Source of the DNA: Phoronis ovalis
Lineage: Eukaryota; Phoronida; Phoronidae
Direction: 5' to 3'
Length of the DNA stretch: 37,393 bases
NCBI GenBank assembly: GCA_028565635.1
Contig: JAOXYB010011123.1
Coordinates: forward strand, 1 to 37,393
Shown here one piece after another: positions 12,801 through 22,020 of the stretch. The stretch's first letter is position 1; every line of letters begins with the position of its first letter. The notes beneath the pieces are model-generated. The model saw only the letters and a list, made by a program, of their open reading frames with translations, made no database searches and had not been told where the DNA came from. The translations under genes and the position numbers were made by a program.

Positions 12801-15251
12801 TGACACTAAAATTAGTTCCTTTTACCTCATTCAATTACAACAAAGGAGCTGTTTCTTTTTTCCAAATTCAAGTGAGGGTTTTAAGAAAGAAACGAACACC
12901 CATTGATGCCTCTGATTTTGAGCAGAATAAGGAACAAGACAATTGTCATGTCTAATGCTTATCACGTGATGGCCGCCAGTCTGCCACATTGGAAATAATC
13001 AAGGTAAAAATTATACGTGACCTGCAAATTTGACCGGTGTTTACCTTGTACCGAATATGAAGCTGGTCAGATAAAAACTGAAGCTGTTATCGCTAGACAA
13101 AGTGTTACATACCACAACGACGATAACAACAACAACAACAACGCCTTCACTACGACTATATACCCAGCCACTATATGCAAGGAGTGGTTCTCTTTTACTG
13201 AAGCCTTCAAATAGAATAAGGAGAAAAGAAATAGCTCGCCTTTTCCTTATTCGAGATCGAAATTTTACTTCTAAAAAAGAACAAGGAAATGATTCGGATC
13301 CTTTTCCCTTATTCAGATTAAAAATGAATAAGGAATTGTTTTCTTTTTCCTTGTCCGACTCAAAATCGAATAAGGAAAGAGTAAATGGTTTCTTCTTTTT
13401 CCTTAGCTGAAAAACGAATATAGAACACGGAATGTTTCCTTTTTGTTATTCGGCTGGGAGTGAAAATTGGAAGTTCTCAAATATTTTCTTTTACCTTATT
13501 GAATAAAGAAAAAGGTACTAAGTGAATTGTCATGAAAATTACCTTAAATTCTTTCTCTAATGCACCCAATTTCAACATCTGCAAACGTAGATCAAAGGCA
13601 ATTTCGAAAGGGTCATCAGTGGAGAGTAAGTGTGCTGGTTTTGCTAAGGCTTGATATGTATGAATACGTAACAGCGCGTGTTTTAATGAATCCATCTGGC
13701 ACTTCTTATCAGAACAGAAATAATCGTGAGGTTCAGGAATATCCATTTGACCTATGACTTTCATATGGAGGAAAATTTGAGCATTGTTTTCTTTTGCAGC
13801 GTATATCATTGGATGCCAAGAAGCAGGGGTGATGTCTTCAGTCCGGACTTTAGAATAATATTTCTTCCATTCAGGTAGCACTGTGACGAAAATTGATTTA
13901 TTACCAAATTTTGTACTATGAACTTACCAGTTTTCAAAAAGCTTATTTGACGTTAAGTGATGAGGATGCTGTTTGGAGCATGTTATGTATAATTATTTTC
14001 GTGGTACCACATAAGATTGAATTTAAACAAACAGTTCATCTTTTCCAGCCAAGTTAGTACTTACATTTTTGGTTACTGATTACTTGTATTTTTAGGTCTC
14101 ATCAATTTAATTTTAATATTTAGCTGAAATATTTCCATTTTACGGTAGATAAAATAAGGAAAAAACGATTGGACTAAAGATGAAAATGCTTGATTTCCAT
14201 ACCAATATCGATCAATCCTAAATCAGACTTTGACAAGGCATATTTCAGAGCCTCTTCTGTAATTTTCACATGAACTGTTTGATGCTCTTGAGTCGTTGCT
14301 TCTAAAGCTCTAACGACTGTTCGACTCACTTTAGTTGTTGGTTGTTTTAACTGTCCAGTTTTCCGAAATGTTTTGACTTTATATAAAATCTGTAAACATA
14401 GAAACTATTTCAATTTAAATAAAACTGAAAATTAAATTTGAACTTGTTACTGTATTCACCATTTTTAACTAAATAAATTGCTCAAAACCAGAATTTAAGA
14501 AAGACTTTACCTGTTGCTTCTCGGTTAACAAATCATCCTTATTCCTCTTATCAGAATTCTCATGTAAATTGACATCATCCACGCGCACATCTTCAGTTTC
14601 TTGATCGTAACCACCATTAAAATGCTCAGTTTCTTGTATTTCTGCCAACTTTTCTCCAGGAACTTTATCTAGCTCTATAGCTACCTCTGAGGTCTTATTT
14701 TTGTCTGAAAACCGTAAGTATTCTATTTACAGAAGGCAAGAAATATTATATTATAATCTAACATGTGCTTGTTCCTACATTATAGCTTAAAATATGATTC
14801 TAGAAAGTTTTATTATTAATAATTGAATCTGAAAACATAACATGCCTGATCACATTTTTAGCGAATACAAAATGAGACTGTTAAGCACACAAATGTTACA
14901 AATACAAGTTGTTTAAATAGGAATTAAAAAAGATATAGAAATACGGCATGTCCAAATGCGATGGCAGTATATTCCTTTTTTTGTTATGAGCAATATGGTG
15001 GCAGTGGGCACCACATGCGGGCCCCCGGGGCCGGCCCATTGGCATCATATAGCAAACTTTAAAAAATCCGGCAACTAACCACTATAATCAAACAACTTGC
15101 TGAATGGTCGACGAAATGGTTCATAAATTTTCTGTTCTTCGTCACTTGAGGCATCACCTTCACTATCTGTGCTGTCATTTAAGTCCAAATTTTGCATATC
15201 AGTACGAGTGTTTCCACGAAAAGGAGGCACATAATTAAGTCTGTTAGCCAT
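6437..15251 (-). CDS. TRPC-family cation channel, copy A (13 exons)
   Basis: Canonical transient receptor potential (TRPC) channel, a plasma-membrane calcium-permeable cation channel typically gated downstream of phospholipase C. The exons at 15251-15080, 14704-14511, 14389-14203, 13880-13543, 12416-12240, 10879-10631, 10241-10034, 9282-9064, 8590-8453, 8163-8019, 7634-7436, 7269-6957 and 6807-6437 join with consistent phases and GT-AG borders into 969 codons plus stop. Domains by residue: acidic N-terminus 1-122; ankyrin-like region about 136-230; PHDYFC zinc-site region 235-245; KEF-ADQVEVFTC linker 295-312; S1 in exon 7; S2 across exons 7/8; S3 in exon 8; S4 in exon 9; S5 in exon 10; LFW pore motif 684-686; S6 about 705-733; EWKYAR TRP box 748-753; basic LMQKLKKRYYRTCLK at 814-828, like the calmodulin/IP3R-binding segment. 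The ATG is the first after an in-frame stop. No PDZ-type VTTRL end is seen. The N-terminal ankyrin part looks short and diverged. Confidence 0.92.
6957..7269 (-). CDS. TRPC-A exon 12 (TRP box, CIRB-like segment)
   Basis: Acceptor TTTCAG, donor GTGAGA; phase 0 in, 1 out. Starts ESRDMEWKYARTGLWLNY, which contains the TRP box. ALMQKLKKRYYRTCLKG resembles the calmodulin/IP3R-binding segment. Copy B has an extra intron and 11 more codons at the position of NKCSKSKY. Confidence 0.93.
7436..7634 (-). CDS. TRPC-A exon 11 (pore and S6)
   Basis: Acceptor TTTCAG, donor GTACGT; phase 2 in, 0 out. Encodes the pore helix and filter (ETFHSLFWSMFGMGEIDN, with the family's LFW motif) and S6 (FHLIIVIMLINMLIAMLSAS). 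Almost identical to copy B exon 11. Confidence 0.95.
8019..8163 (-). CDS. TRPC-A exon 10 (S5)
   Basis: Acceptor TTTTTAG, donor GTAAGT; phase 1 in, 2 out. KVMVDMMHFLSLLVIVFLAF covers the linker and S5; LTPEGNVSNKAFG is the pore turret. Confidence 0.92.
8453..8590 (-). CDS. TRPC-A exon 9 (S4)
   Basis: Acceptor TTTGCAG, donor GTGAGT; phase 1 both ends, 138 bp. RYHWDGFDPEIIADCLYAVA and FARLLYILPAFEKLGPLLVV match the pre-S4/S4/S4-S5 stretch of TRPC channels. Confidence 0.92.
9064..9282 (-). CDS. TRPC-A exon 8 (S2-S3)
   Basis: Acceptor TTTACAG, donor GTAGGT; phase 1 both ends. Holds the end of S2 (GYTWAGLKQLY), FNCLD at the start of S3, and IVLYWISYVCRFIAF. By alignment to TRPC4/5 the S3 calcium ligands Asn532 and Asp535 are kept, while the S2 positions are Gly514 and Gln517. 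Its donor is absent from copy B. Confidence 0.88.
9621..10019. mobile_element. 399-bp MITE with 20-bp TIRs and 8-bp target duplication
   Basis: Starts CCCGGGAGTCCGACTCAAAT. The reverse complement of its end differs by one base. It is flanked by GATATTTT on both sides (9613-9620 and 10020-10027). Copy B has the empty site, with a single GATATTTT at the corresponding place near 30910. An 8-bp duplication fits hAT-like or P-like DNA transposons. No transposase is present. Confidence 0.88.
10034..10241 (-). CDS. TRPC-A exon 7 (S1, start of S2)
   Basis: Acceptor ATTTCAG, donor GTAAGT; phase 0 in, 1 out. Encodes S1 (HSILYLFFLFFLVLSTF), the extracellular loop with TTERNTSMTW, and the first half of S2 (NQYLIYFYLIG). 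A 399-bp MITE with its target duplication ends only 7 bases inside the following intron. Confidence 0.9.
10631..10879 (-). CDS. TRPC-A exon 6 (pre-S1)
   Basis: Acceptor ATTTCAG, donor GTGCAA; phase 0 both ends. FVTHDFVQRHLSEKFYG lines up with the family's FVAHPNCQQ-type pre-S1 elbow. A hydrophobic segment (GLLCLLGLPVWLLLGIGYVF) and a basic tail follow. The donor was chosen because it keeps frame with exon 7. Confidence 0.85.
11187..11656. mobile_element. MITE family 1 copy in TRPC-A intron 5 (9-bp TSD)
   Basis: Starts CAGTCTGAATAAAT and ends ATTTATTCAGATTG, flanked by GTTCAGGCG and GTTCAAGCG. Copy B carries the uninterrupted GTTCAAGCG site. The 470-bp body is in the opposite orientation to the related copies at 27742-29197. 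Both ends are extended inverted repeats (AACGTCTGGGCTTAACCATA-like). No ORF. A 9-bp duplication suggests a Mutator-like mover, which is inference. Confidence 0.88.
12240..12416 (-). CDS. TRPC-A exon 5 (linker helices)
   Basis: Acceptor TTTACAG, donor GTTAAA; phase 0 both ends, 59 codons. TEYLKLADQVEVFTCDMLQL and CRTKTELSMLLN match the TRPC linker after EKEFK, followed by SLARVIRTEAKGIKK leading into the pre-S1 region. Confidence 0.9.
12960..13475. repeat. Intron 4 of TRPC-A: CCAGTC unit, AAC microsatellite and TTCCTTATTCGA motifs
   Basis: One copy of the GCCGCCAGTC-TGGAAATAATC unit (about 12970-13110) is present as four copies in B. An (AAC)n run follows at 13123-13143. At 13210-13475 a motif TTTTCCTTATTCGA and its reverse complement TCGAATAAGGAAA recur about every 50-70 bp in both orientations. 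Non-coding. Confidence 0.6.
13543..13880 (-). CDS. TRPC-A exon 4 (zinc-site region)
   Basis: Acceptor CACAG, donor GTAATT; phase 1 in, 0 out. Contains HPMIYAAKENN, IPEPHDYFCSDKKC and LLSTDDPFEIAFDL, then GALEKEFK, all standard landmarks of the TRPC region between ankyrin repeats and the linker helices. The metal-site pattern H-x3-C-x-C-x2-C has Asp in place of the middle Cys. Confidence 0.93.
14203..14389 (-). CDS. TRPC-A exon 3 (ankyrin-like)
   Basis: Acceptor TTTACAG, donor GTATGG; phase 0 in, 1 out. VSRTVVRALEATTQ and KITEEALKYALSKSDLGLID line up with the last ankyrin-type repeats before the TRPC zinc-site region (the usual RTALQLA and DALLLAIS segments). Earlier ankyrin repeats seen in typical family members are not evident. 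Confidence 0.82.
14511..14704 (-). CDS. TRPC-A exon 2
   Basis: Acceptor TTTTCAG, donor GTAAAG; phase 1 in, 0 out. Encodes a polar, acidic stretch (DKNKTSEVAIELDKVPGEKL to LLTEKQQ) with no recognised domain. Kept almost unchanged in copy B. Confidence 0.85.
15080..15251 (-). CDS. TRPC-A exon 1 (start codon)
   Basis: Begins MANRLNYVPPFRGNTRTDM and ends in YS with one base of the next codon; donor GTTAGT. Rich in D and E (DSTDSEGDASSDEE). An in-frame TAG lies 45 nt upstream, which fixes this as the first possible ATG of the exon. Copy B keeps the same start. Confidence 0.85.
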
Positions 15252-15284
15252 ACTAATGTTGATGTTGCGTGTACATAATATATG

Positions 15285-15314
15285 CTAGTTTTCGTCTGTA
15301 ATATCAATTGTCAT
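15285..15314 (-). other. Short upstream ORF of TRPC-A
   Basis: ATG to TAG, nine codons (MTIDITDEN), ending 33 nt before the main ATG and in the same frame. Copy B has an 11-codon version with the same start and the same DEN-stop end. Whether it lies in the transcript is unknown. Confidence 0.4.
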
Positions 15315-15360
15315 GGCAAAAATGACACTCCCTGCAGAGATAGTAACTAGGTCTAACTGA

Positions 15361-16267
15361 TCACCAACCTCCGTTTCTCTTATCGGAAACGCATCTCCTC
15401 ATATTACATTGCATTTAGAATCGTAAAATGAAAAGTGTTTGCCTTTCTAGATTTAGTTGAACATAGTTTTATAGCTTTTTACTCTCCTTGCAAATAAAAC
15501 ACTCAAATGGCTGGAATTAAATTTAATCATGAATTAAAGTCATTTAAGATACATTTCATCCTAACTTACTGATTTTAACATACCCAAAAACATGTTTTTA
15601 TTACAATGAAAGAGCATAGCAAGCGACAACAAGGCCGCTGGCTCTTTTCCGGCGTGAACTCTGGACATCTTGTTTTGAAAAAAATTCAGTGCCCGAAGCC
15701 GTAGAAGAGAATTCATTTATAAATGTCCATTTGGTATTTTAACGGTTATTTTAAAGATCAAATTTTAAAGAAAGGCCGGGGAACGTAACAATTTACATCA
15801 TAATTTTCTTCCCGACTCTCTTATATTTCTGCTCATCAAATACGTTCAAATGTCGACAAGTGTCTACAATAGGCTGACTTTGGACATGAGCTTTTTTTCA
15901 GTCACAGTGTGTTTGTTGAATGGCGAAGACGGGAAATATTTTAACAATAAACCCTGCACATAACATCTGTTGACAAATAATTACCCAGTGTATTTAAATA
16001 GAAGGTTAAAAAAAATAATACATTCGCCAGTTATAATAAAACAAGTTTAATGTCTTTCCTTTATTAAATGAAACTCGTTTGTTTTTTCAAGCTTTAAAAG
16101 GCTTGCTCATTGTGATACTTTATCCACGTACAATATATATTATTATTATTAATGATATAATAATTTCTGCATGAATATATTGTTGTCGTAAGGTGTTTGT
16201 CTACAAATGATCTCATCGTCATGCATGTGTAAAGCCTGTGTAAAAATGTTTCGATAAATAAATACCT
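15361..16267. other. Upstream flank of TRPC-A, nothing recognised
   Basis: No exon, RNA gene or clear repeat is seen. The promoter of copy A must lie here or in the conserved 110 bp just downstream, but no convincing TATA or initiator could be chosen. Confidence 0.4.
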
Positions 16268-17227
16268 AATAATAACTAGATAGCCTTTTAGCAAAGGCAA
16301 GGGTAACTGCTTTTGACCTTTTATATGACCTCTAATCGCCCAACCCAGATACCCTAAATATTTCTTGGAAAAAGGAACAAGAGGGATGATGGGAAACAGA
16401 ATCAATAGGTTTGGTTCAGAACTCCTAATTAATAAAAGCTGCCTGGAAAATCATTTAACCTCTCTAAGTACAACCTGGGACTAATATATTAGTCCCAGGT
16501 ACAACATAAACATGACAAGCCTAGTAAACAACTGAGTGACAATAAAAAGATTAAAACAGGAATTTAGCAAATTAATTCAAATTTGTTGACCTTAAAATCA
16601 CCTCACGACCTCTGGATGACATCGAAAGAACCTTATTTGTGAACATTTTGTCATTTTGACCGCTTGACATCCAGATAACCTTTTGACCTCGAAATCAACT
16701 TTCCCCACCTCCAGGATGCCAATAGTCAGAACTACAAGCCTGTAAGACCAACTGTTCACGAGTGACGTTATATTTCCTCTATAAATTAATTGAAGATGAA
16801 AAAAAAGTATAACTCTGACCTTTTAACACCTAAATAATCTCAGAGGTTATCCAAATTACTTGTCCGTAACCTGATACCTGATAAGGTTTTCAGCATTTTT
16901 TGAAATGTGACCTTTGACATTTCAGAACTACTAAACTGCCAGCTTCTGGGGTCCAAGAACGCCTTGTAAAAAAACGGGCCACGGCGTTCAATGCATATTT
17001 TCGAGAAACAATATTTTGATAGCACAAACTTGTCTATACGATTAAAACTGTCGGACGCATGAAATTAAAAAAACTTCCTATTCAAATACACTTTTTAGAG
17101 GAAGATTAAAAAAAGGAGTACCCTTCTGGTTACATACAGTGATGTGTATATATGTGCCAAATTTCAAGTCGTTGACGTCAGTTGGTTTAGCCGTTAAATT
17201 GCATTTATTATTATTATTATTATTATT
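16268..17227. repeat. Interspersed repeat ending in (TTA)n
   Basis: Begins near TAACTAGATAGCCTTTTAGC, which can form a GCCTTT-TAGC-AAAGGC hairpin, and ends in a (TTA)n run at 17204-17227 preceded by GTTGGTTTAGCCGTTAAATT. In between are several TGACCT and CTTTTGACC half-sites. The start motif recurs at 17911. A non-autonomous retroelement is plausible, but boundaries and class are uncertain. Confidence 0.45.
16475..16498. repeat. 24-bp perfect palindrome with 7-bp target duplication
   Basis: Perfect palindrome with CTGGGACTAATA arms and no loop, flanked on both sides by GTACAAC (16468-16474 and 16499-16505). A near-identical palindrome with its own 7-bp flanking repeat sits at 36052-36078. 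Confidence 0.85.
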
Positions 17228-17694
17228 GTAACGAATGTCTACTTATTATAAAGCGAAGTTGGTAACAATTTATATTAGTAAATTCAGCATAGCTAGCTGT
17301 ACACATTCGTATCTGGTTAAAGCTCAAAATAAATTTAAATCATTAGGTTAAAGCCTAGGCCAGTCCTCAGTAGACAAATGTCAAAACTCTGAAAATGCGC
17401 AGCGCAGCTAGTACAATGAAGTATAATTATGAAACAGAGCACTGTTCAGAAATTCTGACTGGGACGGTAATACCAAATAAAAGTAGTTCCAAAACAATAT
17501 AAGTCTCCTTATGTTCCTAATGTATATTCATTGATATTAAGTAGGAAGTATCTTTCATTTTTAAAGTCCATAATAATTAACATACCTAGAGATGTCTATA
17601 CCTATCTACAAGAGAAATAATTCACATTACTATTAGTACTGTATAATGGCGAATGCTCCAGGTGGGCATCGATACTGTGCTGGATAACTGAAAG
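17228..17694. other. No feature seen
   Basis: AT-rich non-coding sequence without recognisable exon or repeat. Confidence 0.4.
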
Positions 17695-18385
17695 CAACGA
17701 AAAGTCAAGTGTAACTTTTAGCAAAGCTTGTATGAACGTTACATGACCTATAACATTTCAGCAAATAACATAAATTCATTGCTTTGAGACTACTTGACTT
17801 GATTAAGAAAATTTTATGCCATTTTGACAGTTTGAACTTTTGACCTCTAGATGACCTTTTGACATCAAACGTACGAAGCCAATAGGCTTGCTCCCTTATA
17901 GGAGCAGCTCTAATAACTAGATAGCCTTTTAGCAAAGGCGGGATTGCTCATACTGGCTTTTATGAAAGTTGCATGATCTCTAAATTACCTTTCATCGTCA
18001 TTTTTGAAATTTTCGGCCTTCGAGATATAGCTTACCGGAGCTTAGTTAATAAATTAATTGAAAAGATGCCAAAAAACAAGAATATAACCTTTTTGTGCCG
18101 AAATATTCTCGAAGATGATCTAAAACACTTCGTTGTAAGTCAATACAATCATTTTAGGACATTTTGAACAATTTTCAAAATTTGACCTTTGACCTCCAAA
18201 TGACCTTTTGACCTCAATGACAACAATGGCCTACCCCAGGGATGACACACATGAAGTATAAAGTCCCTAGCTGTAACTGTCTTCAATATATAGCTTGCTG
18301 AAAATTGGAAGAAGAAAAATAAAAAGAAGAAAGAAAACGGAGAAAACCAATAGGCTTTTGCTCCCTTATAGGAGCAACCCTAATA
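17695..18385. repeat. Interspersed repeats with hairpins and TGACCT half-sites
   Basis: Two copies of CCAATAGGCTT-TTGCTCCCTTATAGGAGCA followed by CTAATAACTA (about 17880-17920 and 18349-18388). The TGCTCC/GGAGCA pair forms a hairpin. The 17911 copy continues with the same GCCTTTTAGCAAAGGC seen at 16283. TGACCTTTGACCT occurs at 18183-18195 and TGACCTTTTGACCT at 18201-18214. Non-coding. Confidence 0.5.
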
Positions 18386-19310
18386 ACTACTAAATGCGCG
18401 ATGGCTGGAGATGCAGATCGTTGATTTTCTGCCTCGGCCTTTTGTCCCGCATCTTTACAAATAGACTCAACCTCATACATGAGATATGCCCCTTTGCGTC
18501 AAAATAAAGTCTCTATTTGCATTTCAATTAAATTTTTAAAAATGAAAAGATAGATACATCAAACATATTACTTCGATCGAGATGTTTGTAGAGACTATTC
18601 CAGGTGACTGCCAATTTACAAATATATCAAAGTACAGAAGCCAGACACCTGCAACGTTGAAAAGTGTTAACGATCAAAGTAAAGGTCGCACTCGATCCTA
18701 CTGGTAGTTAACTGTTTTAATACAAGCCAGAGCATTAATATACGATCCAACCATGCCATCCATGCAACAAAATGATTACTCATAAAACGAAAATGAAACA
18801 ACTTCTATAATTCGCATACGATAAAATAGATATGAAACGTCTCAACTAAAATACCGTTATGTTCATAACACAGAAATTGCGAATGCAAAAGAGCAACATA
18901 ACAAATCTACGTACCCAGTAAATTTTGTTTTCAGTTTAAAATATTCTGCTGAATAAACTGCCACCCTCCAACTGATATCAAAAATTCAAATCACACTTAT
19001 GTGATAACATCTTATCTTTTTTATTTATATAAACCATCACAGTAGTAAACTGAATAATGCGCCGTGCTAAAGTGGTGTTCTATCTCAAATGATAACACAA
19101 GTTAAAAACTTATTCCCAGTGTGGTTCCTGAACATTAAACACGATGGTACAGGTAAACTACATGTACACGAACCAATACAATCAAATGACCTAATTACCG
19201 TACAAAAAATTATTACTCAAGATTAAGCATACGCAAACACCCATTGAATAACACTAAACTGGATATTAGAAAATGAGTAGAAAACGAACCATTTTTCTCT
19301 CCTTGAAAGC
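18386..19310. other. No feature seen
   Basis: AT-rich non-coding sequence. No exon, repeat or RNA gene could be supported. Confidence 0.4.
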
Positions 19311-19433
19311 TTAAAAGTTGCTCAGAAAGGATTTTTCAGTTTTGGAATTTAAAAAAAATTGAAAGGGTTGTAGAGTTTTTATATCATTTGGCAAATTGTT
19401 CCAGAGTTTGATTCCAGTATAATCGATTGACTT
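19311..19433 (-). mobile_element. LINE C-terminal remnant
   Basis: Minus-strand reading KSIDYTGIKLWNNLPNDIK, then TLQPFQFFL and SFLSNF with TAA. The G-x-K-LWN-LP-x-IK motif is typical of the extreme C-terminus of non-LTR retrotransposon ORF2 proteins. The reverse transcriptase upstream is not seen. Confidence 0.6.
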
Positions 19434-20399
19434 CTATCTAGAACTTTTACGATCCATCCAAAATTTAGATGACATGACTTAATTTTATTTGACTAACCCC
19501 TCCCTCAGCTGCTAACCATCCCACCTCTGCAAATTCATTATATCCAATATGAGATATCGGAGATAAGTTAGAATGAATGTAATGACTTTGTTTTAACATA
19601 CTTAAAATTTTGATTTTGTTTTAGAGAATAAACCGCTATAATATATACTAGGCTTTTAAATTAATGCTAATGACTTTGCTTAATTTGACATACTTGGAAT
19701 CTTGATTTTGATAAACCGCTATATATACCATGCTTGTAACACTTGAACACAAGATTTGAAGGTACGATAATTCTGGGTGAGCGAATCCAGTCTCCTATTC
19801 TCAAAATGTTTGCCCTCAAATATTTTCTGCATTTACATTTACTAATCTAAAATCTCGGACGTTATAACAGAGGCACATCGGTATTACCCAGTAAAACAAA
19901 AAAAAATAATGTTATATATCTACTTATGCTAGACATAATTGCCCTCGCTTGAACTTGAACCAGGGAACTGATTTTTTAAATGCAGTGTTACTTCACTTAT
20001 CAGATCATGAGAATTATTTTCAACTTTTTTTCTTTTGGATTCATCAGCATTAATGTGTAACCTTAATTAACGTCTATCTCTTTATTTGGTTATAAAAACT
20101 AACGAAGAAAGTTATAGTCAAATAACAGTGTTTTTTGTATATCGAGTTCTTAAAGGCACTGTTACTTCGTCCTCTCTATTGAGTTGTAAATAGCTTTAGC
20201 AGTGTTTTATATGCAACTTAATTAAGGGTATCCTCACGAAACGCAAGTATCCTTCCAGTAATAATTGCTTCAGAAAACACACGCAAAGTACTTTGTTTCA
20301 TTTAACCAACAAGACATTTTTTTATAAATAAGTGACTATAAGAAAGTACCCTTGGAAATATTTCGTACTAAATCAATAAATGTCAAGTTTCAAGCAATT
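19434..20399. other. No feature seen
   Basis: Non-coding, AT-rich. Nothing recognised. Confidence 0.4.
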
Positions 20400-20660
20400 A
20401 TAACATTTTGACTTTTGACCTCTGAATGACCTTGTGACTTTATGTCACCTCAGATTACATCTAAATGACCATTTGACTTTATCTTTGAACTTTTTATCGG
20501 GTAGCAAAAATTAATTTGCTTTCCCTTTAACCTCACAATGACTAGATGACCGTAGATGACCTTAAAAGGACATAAAAACATAATTTTCGGAAGCTTCATG
20601 TATATTTTAAGATTTTACCTTTTGACCTCAATGTCAATGTCAGGTGGACTGTTTAGGCGT
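20400..20660. repeat. TGACCT half-site-rich repeat
   Basis: Repeated TTTTGACCTCTGAATGACC-like units, partly decayed, similar to those at 16310-16700 and 18183-18214. Probably another copy of the same interspersed element. Non-coding. Confidence 0.4.
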
Positions 20661-20755
20661 TTTCGAATTTCTAACCATACTTGGCTGATTATAATTAAAA
20701 TTGAAAACAATTCAGTACATCAACAATTATTGAAATGATGGATACTTTATTGCAG

Positions 20756-21090
20756 GCCTAACTAACCAGCGTAGACTCGAATCGTCAATTCGCACTCGCG
20801 CACCTGTTTCCTACCACTCGAACCCTTTTTCCGGGTATCGCACCGAAATTCCTGCTACTCGAACCGTCGTTTCCGTAGACACACACACATTGCCAGGAAC
20901 TCGTATAGATTTCCGGAGACTCGAACCTGCTGTTCCACAAGTGTTTGAGTTTCCGGAAATATGTACAACTTGTGCGAGTCTACGGGAACTAGCAGGAATT
21001 TCGGTGCGAAAATTGGAAAAGGGTTCGAATGATAAGAAACAGGTGCGAGAGTGCGGATTGACGGTTTGAGTCTACGCTGGTTAGGTAGGC
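20756..21090. repeat. 335-bp foldback element
   Basis: The left half starts GCCTAACTAACCAGCGTAGA and the right half ends with its inverse. The arms pair over more than 100 bp, including GCACCGAAATTCCTGCTA and CGAACCCTTTTCC. It is richer in GC and CG than its surroundings. No ORF. No unambiguous target duplication. It is a non-autonomous DNA element or a remnant of one. Confidence 0.75.
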
Positions 21091-21730
21091 TTATTATTTT
21101 GTAGACAAAATGATGCTAAACAAGCCAAACTTGGGTTTTAAGCCTTTGCTTGAGATGTAAGTACATAACCCTGGGCTCCAAAACGAATAAATACAATTTA
21201 CATGCCCAAATTTGTCGATAACCAATTGAGGGACTACTCCTAATGTATAAAGAATCGATTTTTTACGATAGCTTCAGAAAGAAAAATGTTCACTAAAACA
21301 CATGTAACAAAGTGAAAACGGGTGATGATCTAATATGAAATAGTATATTTCGAATTTTTGCAATACGCAGTATCTCACATACAACTGCTAAAACATTATG
21401 CTTGCCAGATGTCGCTGCACACAGCTAAACGAATAGCTAGAAAAGCCTGATGTTAAGGGGATCGTTTAAAAAATACAAGATTGTTCTGTGTGTGAGTGTA
21501 CGTATGCTAAACTATTTAACAAGAATGTGTATTTTACTATGACGTTCATTTAAAAAGCTGTGCTTAGATCATTACTATGTTTTAAATATAGATCCGTTTT
21601 TCGAGTTATAAATTTAAATAACCCTATTTAAATCCAAATCCCTAGAAATAGATGGAAATTTTGTGTTTGTGGGCAACTCCTGATGACTGTTATATATTAC
21701 AAACTGTTATATCTATACCTTTATTTGTAG
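21091..21730. other. Non-coding; diverged foldback-arm fragment
   Basis: About 21313-21425 resembles the arm of the 2846-3713 element (GTGAAAACGG, TTTCGAATTTTTGCAA, GCCAGATGTCGC). No 5' exon of the carrier gene was found here, although one with a PxDxVK motif is expected upstream of 21731. Confidence 0.45.
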
Positions 21731-21805
21731 GTTCAACTGCAAACTCAGTCTTCTACTAACAAATAAAACTGGGACTGCATGAAGAATGTTTATAAGCAAG
21801 GTTTG
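21731..21805 (+). pseudogene. SLC25 exon a (with in-frame stop)
   Basis: After TTTGTAG; starts VQLQTQ, the end of the first carrier signature. TAA at 21764-21766 precedes NWDCMKNVYKQGL. Donor GTAAGT; phase 0 both ends. Confidence 0.65.
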
Positions 21806-22020
21806 GTAAGTCTTTTTTCTGACTGGATGTGCTATGCAGTTGAATCGGACTAAGACTACTGTTTGTTAGTTGTATTTTGTTTACAGTGCACTATATGTGG
21901 TTTAAGTTTTATATCAACTGCTAGCTATAGCTATATGTTATATTTGGAAACTTACTATATAAATATGTGCATGTTATATTGTTTAAAGAAAAAATCATTT
22001 ATTTCTTTATCATTCCTTAG

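Larger units (their letters stand above)
5911..15360. repeat. Segmental duplication unit A (TRPC copy A with flanks)
   Basis: Homology with 25138-36589 begins at CATAATAGATTGTGAATGG (5911 and 25138) and ends at GGTCTAACTGA (15360 and 36589). Both copies point the same way. Unit A is about 9.45 kb, and unit B is larger because of extra insertions and tandem repeats. Exons are highly similar. Introns are alignable but carry copy-specific insertions. Confidence 0.85.

Noticed and set aside
13560-13757. Plus-strand ORF (and its twin at 34774-34971)
   Set aside because: Shadow of TRPC exon 4 on the opposite strand.
16094-16405. 103-codon minus-strand ORF
   Set aside because: Runs through interspersed repeat sequence; no protein family features.
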